DNA of 64,000 nucleotides from Prochlorococcus sp. AG-418-F16 (lineage in GTDB: Bacteria > Cyanobacteriota > Cyanobacteriia > PCC-6307 > Cyanobiaceae), in the NCBI GenBank assembly GCA_003214235.1, contig QCLW01000001.1, forward strand, positions 1 through 64,000. Direction: 5' to 3'. The notes under the pieces were generated by a model. It had not been told where the DNA came from. It worked only from the letters and a program-made list of their open reading frames with translations, and searched no databases. Below, in pieces: positions 25,327-35,311 of the stretch. Within the stretch, counting starts at the first letter, position 1. The number at the start of each line of letters is the position of its first letter. The position numbers were made by a program, and so were the translations under genes.

Positions 25327-26964
25327 TTATAAAACAATTGGTTCGACTCCACTAACAACAGGTGCAACTTTGTTTAAATTTAAATGATTATTATCTTCAA
25401 CAAATTGATTTAGATTCCACTCGTTTTTAAAAAGAATAACTGGTCTATTCCAGCAATCTTTAACTATTTTACAATTAAAGACTCTACCAAGTTTTTCAAT
25501 AGCTGGCCATCCATCAGAAACCCATCTAGCCAATTTATATGGCATTGATTCCAGATTTGCATCTACACCATATTCACTTTTCAACCTGTGAGTTACTACT
25601 TCCAACTGTAATTGACCAACAGCTGCAAGTATTGGATCTCTTTTGCTCTCATCAAAGTCATAAAGAATCTGAACTGCACCTTCTTCACGAAGTTCATTCA
25701 CACCCTTTCTAAAGTTTTTAAATGCTGAAGGGTTTGGATTTCTTAGCCAGCTGAAGATTTCAGGACTAAAGGATGGTATACCCTCGTACTCTAGATGAGT
25801 ACCTGTGTAAAGAGTATCTCCAATAGAAAACATTCCTGGATTATTTAATCCAATAACATCCCCAGGATAGGCATCATCAACTACTTCTCTGTCTTGTCCA
25901 AATATTTTTTGTGGTCTTGACAATCTGATTGTTTTCCCAGTTCTAGAATGTTTTACTGACATATCCTTTTCAAATTTTCCACTGCAAACTCTTATAAAAG
26001 CGACCCTATCTCTGTGCTTTGGATCCATGTTTGCTTGCAGCTTAAAAACAAACCCACTAAATTCATCGCTTGCAGGTTCAATATCCCCTTTATTACTATT
26101 CCTTGAGGATGGTTTTTGAGCCATTTTCAGAAAACTATCTAAAAATGGTCTTACACCAAAATTAGTCATTGCCGATCCAAAGAAAACTGGAGTTAAAGAG
26201 CCCTTAAAAACGTTTTCCTTTTCAAATTTCGATCCTGCTTCATCAAGAACCTCCAATTCTTCAAGAGAGATCTCAAGTAACTCTCTCTCTACATATTTTG
26301 AAAGCTCTTTATCTTCCAGACTTAATCTCTTCTCATTAGACTGTTTCCCTCTTACGGCTTTATCAAATAAAATCACCTCTCTTGAAAATCTATCAATAAC
26401 TCCCCTGAATTCCTCGCCACTCCCAATTGGCCAGTTAATAGGTAAAGTATTTAATCCAAGTTCTGATTCGATTTCATCAAGTAAAGAGAAAGGCTCTCTT
26501 CCCGGTCTATCCATTTTATTTATGAAAGTAAATATTGGTATTTTCCGCATCTTACAAACTTCAAACAATTTTCTAGTTTGGGGTTCTAGTCCTTTAGCAG
26601 CATCTTCCAACATAACTGCATTATCAGCAGCAGCTAATGTTCTATAAGTATCTTCAGAGAAATCTTGGTGTCCTGGAGTATCTAATAGATTAATTACTGA
26701 TTTTTCATATTCAAATTGCAATACAGTTGATGTAATTGAAATACCTCTTTGTTTCTCCAGCTCCATCCAGTCTGACGTAGCTTTTCTCTGATTACCCCTA
26801 GCCTTTACCGCTCCTGCTTGTTGAATGGCACCTCCATATAAAAGAAGCTTTTCAGTAAGAGTCGTTTTCCCTGCATCTGGATGTGAAATAATGGCAAAAT
26901 TTCTTCTTTTATTTACTGCATCCAGTATGTCTTTATTATTTATAAATTTAGTACCTAAGCTCAT
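25327..26964 (-). CDS. prfC: peptide chain release factor 3
   Basis: A 545-residue translational GTPase that recycles RF1/RF2 from the ribosome. G1 '[20 protein letters not shown]', G3 '[14 protein letters not shown]' and G4 '[12 protein letters not shown]' are present, together with the RF3-specific '[16 protein letters not shown]'. Length is slightly above the E. coli form. It stands apart from its neighbours by short gaps on the same strand. Confidence 0.96.
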   Translation of the reverse strand: MSLGTKFINNKDILDAVNKRRNFAIISHPDAGKTTLTEKLLLYGGAIQQAGAVKARGNQRKATSDWMELEKQRGISITSTVLQFEYEKSVINLLDTPGHQDFSEDTYRTLAAADNAVMLEDAAKGLEPQTRKLFEVCKMRKIPIFTFINKMDRPGREPFSLLDEIESELGLNTLPINWPIGSGEEFRGVIDRFSREVILFDKAVRGKQSNEKRLSLEDKELSKYVERELLEISLEELEVLDEAGSKFEKENVFKGSLTPVFFGSAMTNFGVRPFLDSFLKMAQKPSSRNSNKGDIEPASDEFSGFVFKLQANMDPKHRDRVAFIRVCSGKFEKDMSVKHSRTGKTIRLSRPQKIFGQDREVVDDAYPGDVIGLNNPGMFSIGDTLYTGTHLEYEGIPSFSPEIFSWLRNPNPSAFKNFRKGVNELREEGAVQILYDFDESKRDPILAAVGQLQLEVVTHRLKSEYGVDANLESMPYKLARWVSDGWPAIEKLGRVFNCKIVKDCWNRPVILFKNEWNLNQFVEDNNHLNLNKVAPVVSGVEPIVL

Positions 26965-26996
26965 TTATCTAATATTAAGGCCCTACAACTTTGTAC

Positions 26997-27692
26997 TTAA
27001 ACATTACCATAGACTATTAAATATTTATCTCCGTCTTCAAACACATCTAAAGAAGATAGATCATTCTCCAAAGTGAAATTTTTCAACTCTTTAAAAGTAT
27101 AAGAAGCTCTTAAAGACGCATAATAATCATTGGTCAAAATCTCATTATATTTTTTTGAACATTGTGCTTTGAGTTCTAGAGCAGACTTTTCATCTAATGG
27201 CCTTTTTAAGTCCTTGTGAAAATTTACAGTGATATTACTAGACAAACTTCTTATGGTATTGAAGAAATCTTCAAGACGGGTAATATGATGGATTAAACTG
27301 TTACTAACAAGTAAACTGACTTTTTTTTTAAGTAAAAAATTAGTTAATTTAATGTCTTTGATGTCAGAACAAATGTAACGTAAATTTTTTAAATTTTTTT
27401 GATTAGTAGAAATCTCTTTGTTATGTTCTGCTCTCAAAATCATCTCTTTTGAACCATCTATTCCAACTACTTCTGTATTAGGCCATTTTATTGCTAACTT
27501 CTCAGAAATATTTCCTGGGCCGCATCCTAAATCAACTATTAAATCTTCTTCATTTAAAGAAATATTTTTTCTCAAAAGATAATGATTAATTTGATTAATT
27601 AAATTAACTTCCCCTTCTGAAAAATCAGCTTCGTCATAAGAAATGACCTGCTCTTTTTTTTTCATTAATTCAGGTTCAGGGATTCTTTCCAT
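26997..27692 (-). CDS. class I SAM-dependent methyltransferase
   Basis: A 231-residue protein with motif I 'LIVDLGCGPGNISEKLA', followed by 'VVGIDGSKEMILRAE' and 'RYICSDIKDI', typical of class I methyltransferases. 'VSNSLIHHITRLEDFF' matches the post-II region of small-molecule enzymes. The substrate cannot be read from the sequence. It is divergent from nrdJ, with about 130 bases between them. Confidence 0.82.
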   Translation of the reverse strand: MERIPEPELMKKKEQVISYDEADFSEGEVNLINQINHYLLRKNISLNEEDLIVDLGCGPGNISEKLAIKWPNTEVVGIDGSKEMILRAEHNKEISTNQKNLKNLRYICSDIKDIKLTNFLLKKKVSLLVSNSLIHHITRLEDFFNTIRSLSSNITVNFHKDLKRPLDEKSALELKAQCSKKYNEILTNDYYASLRASYTFKELKNFTLENDLSSLDVFEDGDKYLIVYGNV

Positions 27693-27825
27693 ATCCTTTC
27701 TTAAACAAAGATTTCATATTAAACATAATTCTACACAAACCGTTAAATAGTGGTAAGAATGGTTGCAGACGCCACAGGTAGAGTTATTCTTCCAATACGG
27801 GTATTTACATACAATTTTTCTTATC

Positions 27826-30159
27826 GTGACTGTTGCACCAAATAAAGCTTCTTCAGAGAGCAATTCCAATAATCTTAAAAAAGATGATTTTCCAAAGACT
27901 GCGCCAGCTGCTTATCCTGTTTTTTTTAGATCATACAGTAGGAAAACTTCCTCTGGTAAAAGGGAGAACTGGAGCGAAGTAGGTGAAAGAAATTTATCGG
28001 GCTTAAAAGAATTAGGGAAACTTTCTGATGAAGAATTGATCCTAATGAGAGAGATGCAAAGTAACCAAAAAGCCCAACCTTCAGGGAGATGGCTATGGAT
28101 TGGTGGAACTCCTTGGATTAATAAGAACCAAAATTTCTCAGGAGCATACAACTGTACTTCAACAAACTTAATTGATTGGGAAGCCTTCGCTTTGATGATG
28201 GACTTAGCAATGATGGGATGTGGAACAGGAGCAATAATTGAACCTCATTTTATAAATAAGCTACCTACGGTAATAAATAAAATAAAGATTAAATCAGTTA
28301 GTGAAGTTGGAATAACTCCTAAAGATCAGAGAGAAGAGAAGTCATCATTAGAAATTAAAGGAAAAGATCTTCATATCAAAGTTGGAGATAGCAGAAGAGG
28401 CTGGGTAGATAGCTATAAATATCTTCTTGAGGCATCAAGTAACGAAAGTCTTGAAAGAGAAATTGATGTTTATATTAACCTGGAAGATATTAGACCTGCT
28501 GGAGAATCATTAAAAGGTTTTGGTGGCATGGCAAATCCTATTAAATTGAAAGATCTCTACTCTAGAGTCGCATTACTTCTTGGAAAGGCAATTGGGCGGA
28601 AATTAAGTACAGTAGAGTGTTGTTTATTAATTGATGAAGCTGCAGTAACCATCGTTGCTGGGAATATAAGAAGAAGTGCTGGAATGAGACAATTTGCTTC
28701 AGATGACAAGGAGGCCGCATCGGCTAAAGAAAATCTATGGAGTCAAGATGAGAACGGCAATTGGAGAATAGATCCTGAAAAAGATGCCCTCAGGATGGCT
28801 AATCATACGAGGGTGTACCATACAAAACCCACTTACCAAACTGTTTTGGATGCTGTCACGAAACAATTCCATTCAGGTGAGGGGGCTATTCAATTTGCTC
28901 CAGAAGCAATCGCAAGGTCAAATGCAGATATTCTCAACGACGATGAATTGAGAAAGGAATTTATTGAAATCTACTCAGAACAAGGTAAGGATGAAGCTAG
29001 AAATTGGATAAATAGTAGTTATGGTCCATTCTCTGAAGAAGAGCTAGATCACAGGATGAGTAGATATGGACTTAACCCTTGTGGAGAGATCTTGGGAAAT
29101 GATTTTCACTGCAATTTGGCTGAAGTTCATTTAAATCAAATTGATCCCGAAAATTTTGAAGAGCAAAAAAAGGCTTTTAAAGCAGCAGCTCTTTCAGTAG
29201 CATGCTTACTTAATCATCAATTTGAAGTTGAGCGATATAGAAAAAGTAGAGAATATGATCCTATTGTAGGTGTAAGTTTTACTGGATTATTTGATTTTTG
29301 TGTACATGCCTTTGGTACACCTTGGTTGAAGTGGTGGGAAGCAGGAAGGCCCGATAGCGAAGAAGGGAAGGCTTTCAAAAAGAAGGAAGCTAAATTCTTA
29401 GATTCGTGGAGAAAAATAGTAAAAGAAACTGTCTGGGAATATTGTGATAACCATAATCTAAGAAGACCAAATCGATGTACAACTGTTCAGCCAGCTGGGA
29501 CTAAAAGTCTTCTTACTGGGGCAGCTCCAGGATGGCATCCGCCAAAGGCTCAAAGATTCATAAGAAGAATAACTTTCAGGAAAAATGATCCAATCGCCTT
29601 AGCTTGCATGGATTATGGTTACTCTGTTGTCCCATCTCAATCTGATAAAGATGAGAATGGCTGCTTACTTGACAATCCATTTGATCCAAGATGCACAGAA
29701 TGGTTAGTTGAAATCCCAACAGAAGTTAGCTGGGCAAATATAGACGGTGCAGATCAGATAGATATTAATAATTTCTCAGCATTAGCTCAATTTGATTTTT
29801 ATATGCAAGTGCAGAAATTCTACACAGAGCATAATACCTCTGCAACCGTAGAATTTACAGAAAATGAAATCGAGGATTTATCAAAGGCTATTCATAATGC
29901 GATAGAAAATAATGAAGGATATATTTCTGCTGCACTACTAGCTAGATTTAGTGCCAACGCAACATTCCCGAGATTACCTTTTGAACCAATAAGTAAAGAG
30001 GAATATATATCATTGCAAAATAAAGTTTTAGAGAGAAAAGTTAATAACGATTTCTTTGACGCTCTGAATAAATATGATATTGGAGAACTTTCTGAAGCAG
30101 GTCCAGCAGGTTGTGATTCAGATAAGTGTCTGCTTCCTCTAGCTAAACCAAAAAATTAA
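27826..30159 (+). CDS. nrdJ: adenosylcobalamin-dependent (class II) ribonucleotide reductase
   Basis: A large monomeric class II RNR (777 residues from the GTG start, giving MTVAPNKASSES). It makes deoxyribonucleotides using B12. It shows the first active-site Cys in 'AYNCTSTNL', the finger-loop region 'GLNPCGEILGNDFHCNL', 'TVQPAGTKSLLTGAAPGWH' and a C-terminal redox pair 'CDSDKC'. I reject an upstream TTG at 27763, whose extension (FFQYGYLHTIFLIV) looks like leader sequence. Marine picocyanobacteria typically rely on this class, which ties DNA synthesis to cobalamin. No cobalamin riboswitch was recognised, though a GTGG/CCAC stem lies in the leader. Confidence 0.95.
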   Translation: MTVAPNKASSESNSNNLKKDDFPKTAPAAYPVFFRSYSRKTSSGKRENWSEVGERNLSGLKELGKLSDEELILMREMQSNQKAQPSGRWLWIGGTPWINKNQNFSGAYNCTSTNLIDWEAFALMMDLAMMGCGTGAIIEPHFINKLPTVINKIKIKSVSEVGITPKDQREEKSSLEIKGKDLHIKVGDSRRGWVDSYKYLLEASSNESLEREIDVYINLEDIRPAGESLKGFGGMANPIKLKDLYSRVALLLGKAIGRKLSTVECCLLIDEAAVTIVAGNIRRSAGMRQFASDDKEAASAKENLWSQDENGNWRIDPEKDALRMANHTRVYHTKPTYQTVLDAVTKQFHSGEGAIQFAPEAIARSNADILNDDELRKEFIEIYSEQGKDEARNWINSSYGPFSEEELDHRMSRYGLNPCGEILGNDFHCNLAEVHLNQIDPENFEEQKKAFKAAALSVACLLNHQFEVERYRKSREYDPIVGVSFTGLFDFCVHAFGTPWLKWWEAGRPDSEEGKAFKKKEAKFLDSWRKIVKETVWEYCDNHNLRRPNRCTTVQPAGTKSLLTGAAPGWHPPKAQRFIRRITFRKNDPIALACMDYGYSVVPSQSDKDENGCLLDNPFDPRCTEWLVEIPTEVSWANIDGADQIDINNFSALAQFDFYMQVQKFYTEHNTSATVEFTENEIEDLSKAIHNAIENNEGYISAALLARFSANATFPRLPFEPISKEEYISLQNKVLERKVNNDFFDALNKYDIGELSEAGPAGCDSDKCLLPLAKPKN

Positions 30160-30246
30160 GTTTTAAATTATTTGTAAATAAAAAGATAAATTAGTTTTTT
30201 AAAATTTAATTTATGGCTACTTCTTAAATAGGTACATAAATTATTT

Positions 30247-30513
30247 ATGACATTAAGCTTAAATATTGGGAATTTTTTTAATGATTCCTCTAATCACGCT
30301 TTAGTGGATGAGTTAAGAAAAAGAACCTCTGAAGAGGAAATATTAGACTTTGAAGAAAAATTCAACTCCAAAAATGAAAAAAATCTACATATATACATAT
30401 GTAGATTTCTAAAAAATAGATCAATATCTAGGGGACTAGCCTCTAAATGGTTAATAACAATAATTAAAAATAAAGAATCAAAAATTGATGCTTTACTAAA
30501 ATTAAATAATTAG
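30247..30513 (+). CDS. hypothetical soluble protein (88 aa)
   Basis: The ATG start gives MTLSLNIGNFFNDSS, a helical acidic middle ('ELRKRTSEEEILDFEEKF') and a basic C-terminus. There is no Cys-rich, membrane or known motif. It follows nrdJ by about 90 bases and overlaps the stop of the convergent membrane protein by 4 bases. No family recognised. Confidence 0.55.
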   Translation: MTLSLNIGNFFNDSSNHALVDELRKRTSEEEILDFEEKFNSKNEKNLHIYICRFLKNRSISRGLASKWLITIIKNKESKIDALLKLNN

Positions 30514-30704
30514 GTCAGCGCTGATAGCCTCCATAGAGCAAGTCCAAAAATTGAGAACCCCATAATAAAAGTAAAAGCCAAGGCATTTACCAATTGAACC
30601 TTATCATTCATTCTGTTAGCGAATGGTAGTAATTGAGCAAATAATGGAGTTTCTTCAACTATTGCAGATTTTTTTACTGTAGGTTTTTTGCTTCTAGAAA
30701 ACAT
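30510..30704 (-). CDS. small membrane protein (64 aa)
   Basis: A basic N-terminus (MFSRSKKPTVKKSA), a Pro/Leu-rich linker 'ETPLFAQLLPFANRMNDKV' and one C-terminal transmembrane helix. The 'P-F---P-ANRMN-K' layout before the helix faintly recalls Psb34/Hli-type thylakoid microproteins, but the NGR pigment motif is absent, so I assign no function. Confidence 0.6.
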   Translation of the reverse strand: MFSRSKKPTVKKSAIVEETPLFAQLLPFANRMNDKVQLVNALAFTFIMGFSIFGLALWRLSALT

Positions 30705-30913
30705 AAAACAAATTTTATAATCCTATGAATTTTACATTTAAAAGTTCATTAAATAAAAAATACTTCCCAAAAACGAACAAAATGTAACCTGTAAGAAATT
30801 GAAAAAGCATACACATAAATATTTTGAAGGAATAGACTAATCTCATCATTAAGATATTAAGTTTATTTATTAAATACCTAGACAAATAATTTTCTTGGAT
30901 GTTATTATAAATT

Positions 30914-31010
30914 TGTAGCAACCGCTACCAAAACGTTCAACTTGCGTTTAGCAAGCCGCAAATCGACTTAAGCCAGGGAACGGGGACTTAAGCGAAACCG
31001 GAGCTTAAAA
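30914..31010 (+). promoter_or_regulatory. glutamine-II (downstream-peptide) riboswitch candidate
   Basis: A GC-richer leader lies directly before a micro-ORF. It contains GTAGC/GCTAC and CTTGC/GCAAG hairpins and a CGTTC (30934-30938) able to pseudoknot with GAACG (30978-30982). TTAAGC occurs twice (30968, 30988), and both copies could pair with GCTTAA (31003) next to the GGAG ribosome-binding site, a natural on/off switch. The cyanobacterial downstream-peptide motif, shown to bind glutamine, has a CGUUCA start, a pseudoknot and a short downstream ORF. The assignment is by pattern and context; a covariance search would decide. Confidence 0.6.
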
Positions 31011-31011
31011 A

Positions 31012-31113
31012 ATGACTCTAATTTACAGAGGACAAAAGTACGTCCAGAACAAAGAAGTTGCTAAAAAGCAGCATAACCAATTTACCTACAGAGGAAAAGC
31101 TTATACAAGCTAG
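31012..31113 (+). CDS. 33-residue DUF4278-like peptide under the riboswitch
   Basis: The micro-ORF starts MTLIYRGQKYVQNKE and ends 'FTYRGKAYTS', containing the 'L-x-YRG-x-x-Y' motif twice, as in the small DUF4278 proteins of cyanobacteria. Translation is preceded by GGAG 10 bases upstream, inside a structured leader, and followed by a strong terminator, so it is a self-contained regulated unit. In related bacteria peptides after this leader class are linked to nitrogen status. The function of this peptide is unknown. Confidence 0.72.
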   Translation: MTLIYRGQKYVQNKEVAKKQHNQFTYRGKAYTS

Positions 31114-31130
31114 AACTTTTATTTTTTCAA

Positions 31131-31166
31131 AAAAAAAACTCCCATATATTAGGGGAGTTTTTTTTT
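31131..31166 (+). terminator. intrinsic terminator after the DUF4278-like peptide
   Basis: An A-run plus CTCCC pairs with GGGAG plus a run of nine T, with a short AT loop. The flanking A and T runs extend the stem, so it could work in both directions. Confidence 0.85.
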
Positions 31167-31511
31167 GTCAAATCCCTATGAATCCTCATTGAAAAATTTA
31201 ATTAAAATCATGGGGTACTTAACTTATTTATTTAAATTCAATAGAGAAAGATTCCAAATTCAAGGGTTTACTAGAATAAAATTTTAATTCAATTAAAGAA
31301 TTAGTTGCTTTTATTAAATCTATAACTTTTTTATATCTAGAATTTATTCAAAAGTTTATTGGAACTTCATAAATAACAAAGCAGATAAAAGAAAAATATC
31401 TTTAAAAAGGCCAATATTCATATCAAAAGGGCTCAATTACATAATGGTTCTAAATAACATATTGCAAAATCAAAATATTATTTATCATTATATTTAAGTA
31501 ATCATTTAAAA
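31167..31511. other. intergenic stretch, nothing supported
   Basis: About 345 very AT-rich bases between the terminator and the moxR gene. I see no coding frame beyond a 25-codon run and no stable structure. The right end presumably holds the moxR promoter. Confidence 0.5.
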
Positions 31512-32408
31512 ATGAATAATAGACTTAATAAGTTGATCTCTGAACTAGAGAAGGTAATTATAGGGAATAAAAATCAGATAATATTAGCTATAATTTGCTT
31601 ATTGTCTAATGGGAATTTGTTAATAGAAGATTTGCCTGGTACAGGTAAATCAACATTGTCAAAAGCTCTAGCTAAATGTATTGGCTTAGAGTATAAAAAT
31701 GTACATTTCACGAATGACCTTTTACCTTCTGATCTTATAGGAATAAATATATTCAATTCCCGTAATTCTGAATTTAAGTTTGAACCAGGACCGATTTTTA
31801 CTAACGTCTTACTAGCAGATGAAATAAATAGAGCCAGTCCTAGAACTCAAAGTGCTTTACTAGAAGCAATGAATAATAAACTAATTAATGTCGATGGAGA
31901 AATCAAAAACTTACCATCCCCTTTTTTTGTTATTGCATCACAAAATCCAATTAATCAAATTGGGACTTCACCGTTACCTGAATCTCAATTAGATCGTTTT
32001 TTGATGAGAATCTCATTAGGTAATCCAAATAGAGAATCAGAAATAAGGATCTTAAAAGGTGAAAATATAAACCCTGATGAAATAAGTGAAATCATTTCAC
32101 TTGAAGATCTCAATTTAATTCAATCTAATGTTAAAGATATTTTCGTTGCCGATGAAATATATGAATATATTCTAGATTTAATCTCAGAAAGTAGAAAAAC
32201 CAAGAATGGGGGATTAAGCACAAGAGCGGCAATTGGGATAATTAGTGCTGCTAAATCTTGTGCTTATTTAAGAGGGGAAGATTCGGTTTTCCCTGAGCAT
32301 GTAAAGTTTGTGTTCAATGCAGTAACAGAACATCGATTGGATAATGGTTTTAAAGAAAATGAATCCATATCGGAAAGAATATTAAAAGAAGTAGATGCAA
32401 TTCGTTAA
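31512..32408 (+). CDS. MoxR-family AAA+ ATPase
   Basis: A 298-residue AAA+ protein: Walker A 'IEDLPGTGKSTLSKALA', Walker B 'VLLADEINRASPRTQSALLEAM', sensor 'FFVIASQNPINQIGTSPLPESQLDRF' and a C-terminal AAA lid. MoxR ATPases act as chaperones, usually with VWA-domain or DUF58 partners. It overlaps the DUF58 gene by 14 bases and leads a four-gene operon with a transglutaminase and a lipoprotein, a common bacterial arrangement. Confidence 0.93.
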   Translation: MNNRLNKLISELEKVIIGNKNQIILAIICLLSNGNLLIEDLPGTGKSTLSKALAKCIGLEYKNVHFTNDLLPSDLIGINIFNSRNSEFKFEPGPIFTNVLLADEINRASPRTQSALLEAMNNKLINVDGEIKNLPSPFFVIASQNPINQIGTSPLPESQLDRFLMRISLGNPNRESEIRILKGENINPDEISEIISLEDLNLIQSNVKDIFVADEIYEYILDLISESRKTKNGGLSTRAAIGIISAAKSCAYLRGEDSVFPEHVKFVFNAVTEHRLDNGFKENESISERILKEVDAIR

Positions 32409-33333
32409 ACAAAAGTGGTTTTATAAAAAATTCACTAAAAGATCTAAGATTATAAAACTAGGATTGAATAATCTATATATTTTCCCAAATATCTATGGGC
32501 TTTATTGGATCCTTACAATTATCGTTTTATATATTTTAGGGACAAATTTAGAAGTTAATTTCACAATATTTATATCATATTTAATGCTGGCAGTATTTTT
32601 AACAAGCATATTTCTTACGCATTTCAATCTTCATGGTCTTGAGTTATCAACTACTGATCAAAATATAAACTTTGCAAATATAGATATTAATTACAAAATA
32701 ATAATTAACTCTAAAAAAGATAGAAGTAACATTCGTTTAAAATTCCTGAATTATTCAAATAATTACAAGTCATTTAAAAATATTAATGGTTATAAGAAAA
32801 TCACTATTACCTGTCAAAAGAGGGGAAGAGGAATCCACTATCCAGATGTAATTTACGGTGAATCATCTGCCCCACTATCACTCTTGAATTGTTGGTTTTA
32901 CTGGCAACCATCTACAAAAATAATAGTGGCTCCTGAAAGGAAAAAAGGGAAAGTCAATTTTCAATACTTATCTCTTAATTCATATTCCAATTTTTCAAAT
33001 CCTGAAAGTATTATAGGTGAAGAATTAGAAGATCTTAAAGCATATGAAAAAGGAGACAAGAAATCATTAATCTTTTGGAAATTACTTGCCAAATCAAAGA
33101 AAATGCAAACTAAAGTGTATGAAGATAAAACTAAGAAAATAAAAATTCTTCAATTAGATCAATCATTACCATTAGAAATAGGATTAAAAAATTTATGCTT
33201 CGAAGTAAATAATGAATATATTAAAAATAACTTGTACGGTATAAATTTAGAGAATGAGGTCAACATTCTGCCGAACATAGGTTATTCCCATTACTTTAAA
33301 AGTTTATATCTTTTAGCAACCTATAAAAAATGA
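32395..33333 (+). CDS. DUF58 membrane protein
   Basis: A 312-residue protein with two N-terminal transmembrane helices (residues 30-75), an extracytoplasmic or linker beta region and the DUF58 signature 'EELEDLKAYEKGDKKSLIFWKLLAKSKKMQTKVYED'-type block near residues 215-245 (key residues Y, GD, I-W). DUF58 proteins are standard partners of MoxR ATPases. It overlaps both neighbours (14 and 4 bases). Confidence 0.88.
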   Translation: MQFVKQKWFYKKFTKRSKIIKLGLNNLYIFPNIYGLYWILTIIVLYILGTNLEVNFTIFISYLMLAVFLTSIFLTHFNLHGLELSTTDQNINFANIDINYKIIINSKKDRSNIRLKFLNYSNNYKSFKNINGYKKITITCQKRGRGIHYPDVIYGESSAPLSLLNCWFYWQPSTKIIVAPERKKGKVNFQYLSLNSYSNFSNPESIIGEELEDLKAYEKGDKKSLIFWKLLAKSKKMQTKVYEDKTKKIKILQLDQSLPLEIGLKNLCFEVNNEYIKNNLYGINLENEVNILPNIGYSHYFKSLYLLATYKK

Positions 33334-35306
33334 ATAGTTTTAAGATTATATTTTTTGTATATATAATTAATTTTTTAAGTTTACTATTTTCACAAAATTT
33401 ATTTACTGTTGTCATAATCTTTTCAATAATAAATATTTATTTAATAACTAGATCTAAAACAAATCAAAAACAAATTAATAGATTAGCAGCAGTTGAACTA
33501 TTTGGATGGATAATTAATACTTATTTAGTTTTAATAAATAATTTTAATCTTTGGTTTTTAGCATTAAATAATTTACTTTGGCTATTAACATCAATCAAGT
33601 TAATAGAATCTAAAAATAATATCAAATCCAAAAATATTATTATACTATTGTTCTTAAGCTTCGGAACAAATGCATTATTTAATATTAATTATATTAGTAA
33701 TTTTATAAATCTATTTTGTATTTCTCTATTGATATACAGTTTATTGATACTTAATAATTATAAAAGTGAAAATTTTATTAAGCAAATATTAGTTTTATTA
33801 TTATTTATTCCATTAACTTTATTTTCATATAATTTCATCCCGAAAGCAAAACCTTGGTTAAATATAAATTCGCAAAAAATAGCAACAACAGGAATCAATA
33901 ATGAACTAAAACCAGGAGATATAAGTAATCTAGCTAAAAGTAATGATTTAGTAGGAAGAGTTTTCTTTGATAATAAATTACCAAATCAAGAGGAAAGATA
34001 TTGGAGAGTATTTGTGTTAGATCAATTTACAGACAATACTTGGAGTAGCAGCTCTGAAAAAGATATTAGATATAATTTAGATAATAATTCAGTTGCATCT
34101 ATTCAAAATAATTTAAATAAAGACAAATCAGAAAATTGGATTTTAGAACCAAATAATATAAGAGAAAGACCATGGAGCGGATATGGAATACCTGTTGAAG
34201 AAAACCTCCTAATCACAAAAAATGGTGGCCTAATAGGCTTAGATAAACTTAAAAAGAGAGAAAAATATCAAATAAGTCAAAATAAGAATTCCTGGAGGTT
34301 AATTTCTCCTATGAATAAAAAATTTAATATTGATGAAAACAATAATAAAAAAATTTACAAATTAGGAAAGAAATGGGAAAAAGAATCAACTACCCAAGAA
34401 GAAATCCTATTAAAAGCAGAAATTTTTTTTAAACAAGGAGGATATAAATATTCAATAAATCCTGGATTAATGAATAAAAAATCACCATATGATGATTTTC
34501 TTTTTAATAAAAAATCAGGTTTCTGTGAGCATTTTGCTGGTAGTTTTACTTTATTAATGAACCATGCAAATATTCCAGCAAGAGTTGTTGTTGGTTATCA
34601 AGGAGGAGAACCTTTAAAGAGTTTTGAAGGTAAGAACTATTTGTTAATAGATAGTTCATATGCACATGCTTGGAGTGAAATATGGATAAAAGAAAAGGGT
34701 TGGATAAGAATTGACCCAACCTTATGGATTGCACCTGAAAGAATCCAAGACTCATTGTTATTAACAAATAATAAATTCATTCTTCAAAAATTTACACAAA
34801 ATTTTAGGTTGAACTTAATTGATAATTTATCTAGATTCGAGATAAGATTTAAAGGCTTTATAAGAACTATAGACTTTAATAAAAAATTAATTAATTTTTC
34901 AGAAAATTCAATTATAAATAGAATAATTTCAATAATTATATATTTTTTAATATTATCTATTACTGTTATACTTTTTTTATCTTTAAATAGAAAATCAAGC
35001 TTTAATTTTAAAAAGATAAACATAAGTATTTATTTATATTTTTTAAACAAATATGAATTCAAGAGATATAGAGGTGAACCACTCTCTTCCATATCAAATA
35101 GATTAGCCAGACAATATCCCGAAATTTCGAATCAAGTTAATAATATTCATTTGCTGTATAATAATTATAAATTTAAAAAGAATTATTCAAACCAAACTAA
35201 ATTTTTCTCATTATTCTTTAGACTTTTATACTTAGAAGTAATAGTTATAATTCATATTGGATTAAAGAAAATAAAAAATTACAATAATAAAAATTTGGAA
35301 AAATAA
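33330..35306 (+). CDS. TgpA-type membrane transglutaminase-like protein
   Basis: A 658-residue protein: about six N-terminal transmembrane helices (to residue 175), a large periplasmic part with a transglutaminase core at residues 385-470, and a final helix near 540 followed by a cytoplasmic tail. The catalytic triad is visible as 'SGFCEHFAGSF' (Cys about 398), 'YAHAWSEIW' (His about 445) and 'IDPTLW' (Asp about 460). The DUF3488-transglut_core-DUF4129 layout is that of TgpA, which always travels with moxR and DUF58. The substrate is unknown; a cell-envelope role is inferred. Confidence 0.9.
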   Translation: MNSFKIIFFVYIINFLSLLFSQNLFTVVIIFSIINIYLITRSKTNQKQINRLAAVELFGWIINTYLVLINNFNLWFLALNNLLWLLTSIKLIESKNNIKSKNIIILLFLSFGTNALFNINYISNFINLFCISLLIYSLLILNNYKSENFIKQILVLLLFIPLTLFSYNFIPKAKPWLNINSQKIATTGINNELKPGDISNLAKSNDLVGRVFFDNKLPNQEERYWRVFVLDQFTDNTWSSSSEKDIRYNLDNNSVASIQNNLNKDKSENWILEPNNIRERPWSGYGIPVEENLLITKNGGLIGLDKLKKREKYQISQNKNSWRLISPMNKKFNIDENNNKKIYKLGKKWEKESTTQEEILLKAEIFFKQGGYKYSINPGLMNKKSPYDDFLFNKKSGFCEHFAGSFTLLMNHANIPARVVVGYQGGEPLKSFEGKNYLLIDSSYAHAWSEIWIKEKGWIRIDPTLWIAPERIQDSLLLTNNKFILQKFTQNFRLNLIDNLSRFEIRFKGFIRTIDFNKKLINFSENSIINRIISIIIYFLILSITVILFLSLNRKSSFNFKKINISIYLYFLNKYEFKRYRGEPLSSISNRLARQYPEISNQVNNIHLLYNNYKFKKNYSNQTKFFSLFFRLLYLEVIVIIHIGLKKIKNYNNKNLEK

Positions 35307-35311
35307 CATTA

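Noticed and set aside
27730-27825. Cobalamin riboswitch ahead of nrdJ
   Set aside because: The position would make sense and there is a GTGG/CCAC stem, but the B12-box core sequences are absent.
30715-30921. 68-codon minus-strand hydrophobic frame before the riboswitch
   Set aside because: Very AT-rich, low-complexity Phe/Leu/Ile content, no ribosome-binding site seen, and its start runs into the riboswitch leader. It may be chance.
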